Shown one piece after another: positions 54,931-64,000 of a stretch of DNA of 64,000 nt (position 1 is the first letter of the stretch; the number at the start of each line of letters is the position of its first letter). The position numbers were made by a program, and so were the translations under genes. The notes beneath the pieces are model-generated. The model worked only from the letters and a program-made list of their open reading frames with translations. It made no database searches and was not told the DNA's origin. This DNA comes from Hydractinia symbiolongicarpus (taxonomy: Eukaryota > Cnidaria > Hydrozoa > Anthoathecata > Hydractiniidae), in the NCBI RefSeq assembly GCF_029227915.1, contig NC_079879.1:558001-622000 (forward strand). The letters are read 5' to 3'.

Positions 54931-57900
54931 GAATGATTTCATTTTTGATGAGACGCTGAATAAAAGGAGTTTAATCGCCGGCAAACGAAAACCCGCGATT
55001 TCCCGTAAATCCCGGACTCGGCCCGTTTAGTCAAAAGTATACAAAGAAAGTACGCAGGGAGTAAACTCATTTCCCGAACGATTTTTTAAATTATTATTTC
55101 ACCACAGAAACGCATGAGACTTGTATTTTCAAAAATGATTTCATTTTTGATGAGACGCTGAATAAAAGGAGTTTAATCTCCGGCAAACGAAAACCCGCGA
55201 TTTCCCGTAAATCCGGACCCGGCCCGTATAGTCAAAAGTATACAAAGAAAGTACGCAGGGAGTAAACTCATTTCCCGAACGATTCTTTAAATTATTTTTT
55301 CACCACTAAAACGCATGAGACTTGTAGTTTTCAAAAATGATTTCATTTTTGATGAGACGCTGAATAAAAGGAGTTTAATCGCTGGCAAACGAAAACTCGC
55401 GATTTCCCGTAAATCCCGGACTCGGCCCGTATAGTCAAAAGTATACAAAGAAAGTACCCAGGGATTAAACTCATTTCCCGAACGATTCTTTAAATTATTT
55501 TTTCACCAATAGAACGCATGAGACTTGTAGTTTTCAAAAATGATTTCATTTTTGGTGAGACGCTGAATAAAAGGAGTTTAATCGCCGGCAAACGAAAACC
55601 CGCGATTTCCCGTATATCCCGGACTCGGCCTGCATAGTCGAATGTATAGAAAGAAAGTACCCAGGGAGTAAACTCATTTCCCGAACGATTTTTTAAATTA
55701 TTTTTTCACCACTAAAAAGCATTAGACTTGTAGTTTTCAAAAATGATTTCATTTTTGATGAGACGCGGAATAAAAGGAGTTTAATCTCCGGCAAACAAAA
55801 ACCCGCGATTTCCCGTAAATCCCGGACCCGGCCCGTATAGTCGAATGTATACAAAAAAAGTAAACTGGGAGTAAACCCATTTCCCGAACGATTTTTTAAA
55901 TTAATTTTTTACCACTAAAACGCATAAGACTTGTAGTTTTCAAAAACGATTTCATTTTTGATGAGACGCTGAATAAAAGGAGTTTAATCTCCGGCCAACG
56001 AAAACCCGCGATTTCCCGTAAATTCCGGCCCTGGACTGTATAGTCAAAAGTATAAAAATGAAGTACACAGGGAGTAAACTCATTTCCCGAACGATTCTTT
56101 AAGTTATTTTTTCACCACTAAAACGCATGAGACTTGTAGTTTTCAAAAATGATTTCATTTTTGATGAGAAGCTGAATAAAAGAAGTTTAATCGCCGGCAA
56201 ACGAAAACCCGCGATTTCCCGTAAATCCCGGCCTTGGCCAGTATAGTCGAATGTATACGAAGAAAGTACCCAGGGAGTAAACTCACTTCCCGAACGATTT
56301 TTTAAATTATTTTTTCACCACTAAAACGCATGAGACTTGTAGTTTTCAAGAATGATTTCATTTTTGATGAGACGCTGAATAAAAGGAGTTTAATCGCCGG
56401 CAAACGAAAACCCGCGATTTCCCGTAAATCCCGGACTCGGCAAGTGTAGTCAAAAGTATACAAAGAAAGTACGCAGGGAGTAAACTCATTTCCCGAACGA
56501 TTCTTTAAATTATTTTTTCACCACTAAAACGCACGAGACTTGTAGTTTTCAAAAATGATTTCATTTTTGATGAGACGCTGAATAAAAGGAGTTTAATCGC
56601 TGGCAAACGAAAACTCGCGATTTCCCGTAAATCCCGGACTCGGCCCGTATAGTCAAAAGTATACAAAGAAAGTACCCAGGGAGTAAACTCATTTCCCGAA
56701 CGATTCTTTAAGATATTTTTTCACCACTAAAACGCATGAGACTTGTAGTTTTCAAAAATGATTTCATTTTTGATGAGACGCGGAATAAAAGGAGTTTAAT
56801 CTCCGGCAAACAAAAACCCGCGATTTCCCGTAAATCCCGGACCCGGCCCGTATAGTCGAATGTATACAAAAAAAGTAAACTGGGAGTAAACTCATTTCCC
56901 GAACGATTTTTTAAATTAATTTTTTACCACTAAAACGCATAAGACTTGTAGTTTTCAAAAACGATTTCATTTTTGATGAGAGGCTGAATAAAAGGAGTTT
57001 AATCTCCGGCCAACGAGAACCCGCGATTTCCCGTAAATCACGGCCCTGGACTGTATAGTCAAAAGTATAAAAATAAAGTACGCAGGGAGTAAACTCATTT
57101 CCCGAACGATTCTTTAAGTTATTTTTTAACCACTAAAACGCATGAGACTTGTAGTTTTCAAAAATGATTTCATTTTTGATGAGACGCTGAATAAAAGAAG
57201 TTTAATCGCCGGCAAACGAAAACCCGCGATTTCTCGTAAATCCCGGCCTTGGCCAGTATAGTCGCATGTATACGAAGAAAGTACCCAGGGAGTAAACTCA
57301 CTTCCCGAACGATTTTTTAAATTATTTTTTCACCACTAAAACGCATGAGACTTGTAGTTTTCAAGAATGATTTCATTTTTGATGAGACGCTGAATAAAAG
57401 GAGTTTAATCGCCGGCAAACGAAAGCCCGCGAATTCCCGTAAATCCCGGACTCGGCAAGTGTAGTCAAAAGTATACAAAGAAAGTACGCAGGGAGTAAAC
57501 TCATTTCCCGAACGATTTTTTAAATTAATTTTTTACCACTAAAACGCATAAGACTTGTAGTTTTCAAAAACGATTTCATTTTTGATGAGACGCTGAATAA
57601 AAGGAGTTTAATCTCCGGCCAACGAAAACCCGCGATTTCCCGTAAATCCCGGCCCTGGACTGTATTGTCAAAAGTATAAAAATAAAGTACGCAGGGAGTA
57701 AACTCATTTCCCGAACGATTCTTTAAGTTATTTTTTCACCACTAAAACGCATGAGACTTGTAGTTTTCAAAAATGATTTCATTTTTGATGAGACGCTGAA
57801 TAAAAGAAGTTTAATCGCCGGCAAACGAAAACCCGCAATTTCCCGTAAATCCCGGCCTTGGCCAGTATAGTCGCATGTATACGAAGAAAGTACCCAGGGA

Positions 57901-58330
57901 GTAAACTCACTTCCCGAACGATTTTTTAAATTATTTTTTCACCACTAAAACGCATGAGACTTGTAGTTTTCAAGAATGATTTCATTTTTGATGAGACGCT
58001 GAATAAAAGGAGTTTAATCGCCGGCAAACGAAAACCCGCGAGTTCCCGTAAATCCCAGACTCGGCAAGTGTAGTCAAAAGTATACAAAGAAAGTACGCAG
58101 GGAGTAAACTCATTTCCCGAACGATTCTTTATATTTTTTTTCAACACTAAAACGCATGAGACTTGTAGTTTTCAAAAATGTTTTCATTTTTGATGAGACG
58201 CTGAATAAAAGAAGTTGAATCGCCGGCAAACGAAAACCCGCGATTTCCTGTAAATCCCGGGCCTGGCCCGTATAGTCGAATGTATAGAAAGAAAGTACCC
58301 AGGGAGTAAACTCACTTCCCGAACGATTTT

Positions 58331-59340
58331 TTAAATTATTTTTTCACCACTAAAACGCATGAGACTTGTAGTTCTCAAGAATGATTTCATTTTTGATGAG
58401 ACGCTGAATAAAAGGAGTTTAATCGCCGGCAAACGAAAACCCGCGAATTCCCGTAAATCCCGGACTCGGCAAGTGTAGTCAAAAGTATACAAAGAAAGTA
58501 CGCAGGGAGTAAACTCATTTCCCGAACGATTCTTTAAATTTTTTTTCAACACTAAAACGCATGAGACTTGTAGTTTTCAAAAATGTTTTCATTTTTGATG
58601 AGACGCTGAATAAAAGAAGTTGAATCGCCGGCAAACGAAAACCCGCGAGTTCCCGTAAATCCCGGACTCGGCAAGTGTAGTCAAAAGTATACAAAGAAAG
58701 TACGCAGGGAGTAAACTCATTTCCCGAACGATTCTTTAAATTTTTTTTCAACACTAAAACGCATGAGACTTGTAGTTTTCAAAAATGTTTTCATTTTTGA
58801 TGAGACGCTGAATAAAAGAAGTTGAATCGCCGGCAAACGAAAACCCGCGATTTCCTGTAAATCCCGGGCCTGGCCCGTATAGTCGAATGTATAGAAAGAA
58901 AGTACCCAGGGAGTAAACTCACTTCCCGAACGATTTTTTAAATTATTTTTTCACCACTAAAACGCATGAGACTTGTAGTTCTCAAGAATGATTTCATTTT
59001 TGATGAGACGCTGAATAAAAGGAGTTTAATCGCCGGCAAACGAAAACCCGCGAATTCCCGTAAATCCCGGACTCGGCAAGTGTAGTCAAAAGTATACAAA
59101 GAAAGTACGCAGGGAGTAAACTCATTTCCCGAACGATTCTTTAAATTTTTTTTCAACACTAAAACGCATGAGACTTGTAGTTTTCAAAAATGTTTTCATT
59201 TTTGATGAGACGCTGAATAAAAGAAGTTGAATCGCCGGCAAACTAAAACCCGCGATTTCCTGTAAATCCCGGGCCTGGCCCGTATAGTCGAATGTATAGA
59301 AAGAAAGTACCCAGGGAGTAAACTCATTTCCCGAACGATT
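58331..59340. repeat. 3-monomer (607-bp) satellite duplication
   Basis: The monomers at 58331 and 58938 are essentially identical, including the rare tagttctcaagaatg change, a shift of 607 bp. Confidence 0.8.
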
Positions 59341-62039
59341 TTTTAAATTATTTTTTCACCACTAAAACGCATGAGACTTGTAGTTTTCAAAAATGTTTTC
59401 ATTCTTGATAAGACGCCGAAAAAAAGAAGTTTAATCGCGGGCAAACAAAAACGCGTGATTTCCCGTAAATCCCGGGCTTGGCCCCTATAGTCACAAGTAC
59501 ACAAAGAAAGTAGCCAGGGAGTAAACTCATTTCCTGAACGATTTTTTAAATTATTTTTTCACCACTAAAACGCATGAGACTTGTAGTTTTCAAAAATGAT
59601 TTCATTTTTGATGAGACGCTGAATAAAAGGAGTTTAATCGCCGGCAAACAAAAACCCGCGATTTCCCGTATATCCCGGACTCGGCCCGTATAGTCGAATG
59701 TATAGAAAGAAAGTACCCAGGGAGTAAACCCATTTCCCGAACGATTTTTAAAATTATTTTTTCACCACTAAAACGCATGAGACTTGTAGTTTTCAAAAAT
59801 GATTTCATTTTTGATGAGACGCGGAATAAAAGGGGTTTAATCTCCGGCAAACAAAAACCCGCGATTTCCCGTAAATCTCGGACCCGGCCCGTATAGTCGA
59901 ATGTATACAAAAAAAGTAAACTGGGAGTAAACTCATTTCCCGAACGATTTTTTAAATTAATTTTTTACCACTAAAACGCATAAGACTTGTAGTTTTCAAA
60001 AACGATTTCATTTTTGATGAGACGCTAATAAAAGGAGTTTAATCTCCGGCAAACGAAAACCCGCGATTTTCCTTAAATCCCGGCACTGGACTGTATAGTC
60101 AAAAGTATAAAAATAAAGTACGCAGGGAGTAAACTCATTTCTCGAACGATTCTTTAAGTTATTTTTTCACCACTAAAACGCATTAGACTTGTAGTTTTCA
60201 AAAATGATTTCATTTTTGATGAGACGCTGAATAAAAGAAGTTTAATCGCCGGCAAACGGAAACCCGCGATTTCCCGTAAATCCCGGGCTTGGCCAGTATA
60301 GTCGAATGTATACGAAGAAAGTACCCAGGGAGTAAACTCATTTCCCGAACGATTTTTTGAATTATTATTTCACCACCAAAACGCATGAGACTTGTAGTTT
60401 TCAAAAACGATTTCATTTTTGATGAGACGCTGAATAAAAGGAGTTTAATCTCCGGCAAACGAAAACCCGCGATTTCCCGTAAATCCGGCACTGGACTGTA
60501 TAGTCAAAAGTATAATAATAAAGTACGCAGGGAGTAAACTCATTTCCCGAACGATTCTTTAAATTATTTTTTCACCACTAAAACGCATGAGACTTGTAGT
60601 TTTCAAAAATGATTTCATTTTTGATGAGACTCTGAATAAAAGAAGTTTAATCGCCGGCAAACGAAAACCCGCGATTTCCCGTAAATCCCGGACCTGGCCC
60701 GTATAGTCGAATGTATACAAAAAAAGTAAAATGGGAGTAAACTCATTTCCCGAACGATTCTTTAAATTAATTTTTTACCACTAAAACGCATAAGACTTGT
60801 AGTTTTCAAAAACGATTTCATTTTTGATGAGACGCTGAATAAAAGGAGTTTAATCTCCGGCAAACGAAAACCCGCGATTTCCCGTAAATCCCGGCACTGG
60901 ACTGTATAGTCAAAAGTATAAAAATAAAGTACGCAGGGAGTAAACTCATTTCCCGAACGATTCTTTAAGTTATTTTTTCACCACTAAAACGCATGAGACT
61001 TGTAGTTTTCAAAAATGATTTCATTTTTGATGAGACGCTGAATAAAAGAAGTTTAATCTCCGGCAAACGAAAACCCGCAATTTCCCGTAAATCCCGGCAC
61101 TGGACTGTATAGTCAAAAGTATAAAAATAAAGTACGCAGGGAGTAAACTCATTTCCCGAACGATTCTTTAAGTTATTTTTTCACCACTAAAACGCATGAG
61201 ACTTGTAGTTTTCAAAAATGATTTCATTTTTGATGAGACGCTGAATAAAAGAAGTTTAATCTCCGGCAAACGAAAACCCGCGATTTCCAGTAAATCCGAA
61301 CCCGGCCCGTATAGTCAAAAGTATACAAAGAAAGTACGCAGGGAGTAAACTCATTTCCCGAACGATTCTTTAAATTATTTTTTCACCACTAAAACGCATG
61401 AGACTTGTACTTTTCAAAAATGATTTCATTTTTGATGAGACGCTGAATAAAAGGAGTTTAATCGCTGGGAAACGAAAACCCGCGATTTCCCGTGAATCTC
61501 GGACTCGGCCCGGATAGTGAAAAGGATACAAAGAAAGTACCCAGGGAGTAAACTCATTTCCCGAACGATTCTTTAAATTATTTTTTCATCACTAAAACGC
61601 ATGAGACTTGTAGTTTTCAAAAATGATTTCATTTTTGATGAGACGCTGAATAAAAGGAGTTTAATCGCCGGCAAACAAAAACCTGCGATTTCCCGTAAAT
61701 CCCGGACCCGGCCCGTATAGTCGAATGTATACAAAAAAAGTAAACTGGGAGTAAACTCATTTTCCGAACGATTCTTTAAATTAATTTTTTACCACTAAAA
61801 CGCATAAGACTTGTAGTTTTCAAAAACGATTTCATTTTTGATGAGACGCTGAATAAAAGGAGTTTAATCTCCGGCAAACGAAAACCCGCGATTTCCCGTA
61901 AATCCCGGCACTGGACTGTATAGTCAAAAGTATAAAAATAAAGTACGCAGGGAGTAAACTCATTTCCCGAACGATTCTTTAAGTTATTTTTTCACCACTA
62001 AAACGCATGAGACTTGTAGTTTTCAAAAATGATTTCATT

Positions 62040-64000
62040 TTTAATGAGACGCTGAATAAAAGAAGTTTAATCGCCGGCAAACGAAAACCCGTGATTTCCC
62101 GTAAATCCCGGCCCCGGCCCGTATAGTCGAATGTATACAAAAAAAGTAAACTGGGAGTAAACTCATTTCCCGAACGATTCTTTAAATTAATTTTTTACCA
62201 CTAAAACGCATAAGACTTGTAGTTTTCAAAAACGATTTCATTTTTGATGAGACGCTGAATAAAAGGAGTTTAATCTCCGGCAAAGGAAAACCCGCGATTT
62301 CCCGTAAATCCTGGCACTGGACTGTATAGTCAAAAGTATAAAAATAAAGTACGCAGGGAGTAAACTCATTTCCCGAACGATTCTTTAAGGTTTTTTTTCA
62401 CCACTAAAACGCATGAGACTTGTAGTTTTCAAAAATGATTTCATTTTTGATGAGACGCTGAATAAAAGGAGTTTAATCTCCGGCAAACGAAAACCCGCGA
62501 TTTCCCGTAAATCCCGGCACTGGACTGTATAGTCAAAAGTATAAAAATAAAGTACGCAGGGAGTAAACTCATTTCCCGAACGATTCTTTAAGTTATTTTT
62601 TCACCACTAAACCGCATGAGACTTGTAGTTTTCAAAAATGATTTCATTTTTGATGAGACGCTGAATAAAAGGAGTTTAATCTCCGGCAAACGAAAACCCG
62701 CGATTTCCCGTCAATCCGTACCCGGCCCGTATAGTCAAAAGTATACAAAAAAAGTACGCAGGGAGTAAACTCATTTCCCGAACGATTCTTTAAATTATTT
62801 TTTCACCACTAAAACGCATGAGACTTGTAGTTTTCAAAAATGATTTCATTTTTGATGAGACGCTGAATAAAAGGAGTTTAATCGCTGGCAAACAAAAACT
62901 CGCGATTTCCCGTAAATCTCGGACTTGGCCCGGATAGTCAAAATTATACAAAGAAAGTACCCAGGGAGTAAACTCATTTCCCGAACGATTCTTTAAATTA
63001 TTTTTTCACCAATAAAACGCATGAGACTTGTAGTTTTCAAAAATGATTTCATTTTTGATGAGACGCTGAATAAAAGGAGTTTAATCTCCGGCAAACGAAA
63101 ACCCGTGATTTCCCGTAAATCCCAGGCTTGGCCAGTATAGTCGAATGTATACGAAGAAAGTACCCAGGGAGTAAACTCATTTCCCGAACGATTTTTTAAA
63201 TTATTATTTCACCACCAAAACGCATGAGACTTGTAGTTTTCAAAAATGATTTCATTTTTGATGAGACGCTGAATAAAAGGAGTTTAATCTCCGGCAAACG
63301 AAAACCCGCGATTTCCCGTAAATCCCGGCACTGGACTGTATAGTCAAAAGTATAAAAATAAAGTACGCAGGGAGTAAACTCATTTCCCGAACGATTCTTT
63401 AAGTTATTTTTTCACCACTAAAACGCATGAGACTTGTAGTTTTCAAAAATGATTTCATTTTTGATGAGACGCTGAATAAAAGAAGTTTAATCGCCGGCAA
63501 ACGAAAACCCGTGATTTCCCGTAAATCCCGGCCCCGGCCCGTATAGTCGAATGTATACAAAAAAAGTAAACTGGGAGTAAACTCATTTCCCGAACGATTC
63601 TTTAAATTAATTTTTTACCACTAAAACGCATAAGACTTGTAGTTTTCAAAAACGATTTCATTTTTGATGAGACGCTGAATAAAAGGAGTTTAATCTCCGG
63701 CAAAGGAAAACCCGCGATTTCCCGTAAATCCTGGCACTGGACTGTATAGTCAAAAGTATAAAAATAAAGTACGCAGGGAGAAAACTCATTTCCCGAACGA
63801 TTCTTTAAGTTATTTTTTTACCACTAAAACGCATGAGACTTGTAGTTTTCAAAAATGATTTCATTTTTGATGAGACGCTGAATAAAAGGAGTTTAATCTC
63901 CGGCAAACGAAAACCCGCGATTTCCCGTAAATCCCGGCATTGGACTGTATAGTCAAAAGTATAAAAATAAAGTACGCAGGGAGTAAACTCATTTCCCGAA
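62040..64000. repeat. 7-monomer (1420-bp) satellite duplication at the window end
   Basis: The variant ggcaaaggaaaacccg near 62279 recurs near 63699, and the upstream gaaaacccgtgatttcccg context near 62086 recurs 1420 bp later. The second copy is cut by the window end. Confidence 0.78.

Larger units (their letters stand above)
38150..64000. repeat. Right arm of ~203-bp tandem satellite array
   Basis: This continues the same satellite in the same orientation and phase as the left arm, about 127 monomers, running off the window end. Some variants appear here that I did not see in the left arm: ctggactgtatagtc with tataaaaataaag (first near 41630), gacgcggaataaaag, and gaatgtatagaaagaaag. A taattttttaccacta plus cataagacttg variant also becomes frequent. 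Extensive block duplications indicate ongoing local amplification. Apart from these higher-order repeats nothing else is visible; the minus-strand ORFs of 73-121 codons (for example 40891-41253 and 58938-59159) are satellite read-through, not genes. Confidence 0.97.

Noticed and set aside
40891-60491. Longer minus-strand ORFs of 64-121 codons in the right satellite
   Set aside because: They are translations of one or two adjacent monomers that happen to lack stops; the same peptide words recur with random changes.
1-64000. CENP-B-box-like word in the satellite (minus strand ttttcgtttgccggcga)
   Set aside because: It keeps TTCG but misses the required A and CGGG positions, so it does not satisfy the core box.
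1-64000. Hammerhead ribozyme core in the satellite (tgatgagacgctgaata)
   Set aside because: It has TGATGAG but no pairing stem II and no CGAAA element in the right place.

Overview
The window holds one complete Polinton/Maverick-type element (an endogenous, virus-like, self-synthesising DNA transposon) inserted inside a very long tandem satellite array of an animal genome. The array occupies 1-22114 and 38150-64000 and is built from diverged ~203-bp monomers. Roughly 109 copies lie left of the element and 127 to the right. The element spans 22115-38149 (16,035 bp). It has ~307-bp terminal inverted repeats beginning 5'-AG, and the flanking direct repeat acaaa fits the satellite monomer phase exactly on both sides. 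Several element proteins resemble Polinton proteins I remember from cnidarian genomes, Hydra in particular. The host is therefore probably a metazoan and possibly a cnidarian, but nothing in the satellite itself names it.

Layout of the element, left to right: left TIR; two minus-strand genes (a ~111-aa conserved small protein and a 393-aa C-terminally membrane-anchored protein); a 38-bp divergent promoter; then a plus-strand virion block of minor capsid (penton-like) protein, double jelly-roll major capsid protein (broken by one frameshift), FtsK/HerA-type packaging ATPase, and five small or membrane proteins. Next come a minus-strand 425-aa coiled-coil and multi-membrane protein, a tandem pair of related two-helix membrane proteins (the second frameshifted) and a minus-strand DD35E integrase. 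The plus-strand end block is a SAP-like DNA-binding protein, a SAP-like protein fused to an MDM2-type RING finger, and a 1311-aa protein-primed family B DNA polymerase whose last ~20 codons lie in the right TIR.

How the parts fit together (inference from families): PolB copies the element, the integrase inserts it, the ATPase packages DNA into a jelly-roll capsid, and the small membrane proteins are probably virion or membrane components. I find no adenovirus-type maturation protease, which is usually a core Polinton gene. Together with two frameshifts, this suggests a copy that is currently defective for virions, although polymerase and integrase are open.

Expression signals stand out. SAP, RING and PolB share a distal TATA/CTTAAAG promoter present in four copies, while other genes have a TATAAAC-like motif touching the start codon. 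Many gene ends carry perfect or near-perfect hairpins, several sharing a GTTAC/GTAAC stem. The RING gene seems to have arisen by duplication of the promoter plus SAP-like N-terminus of polB onto a host-like MDM2 RING. The satellite shows nested higher-order repeats (3-, 4-, 5-, 6-, 7-, 9-, 10- and ~16-mers) and a conserved 22-bp dyad in every monomer. I found no rRNA, tRNA or CRISPR in the window.
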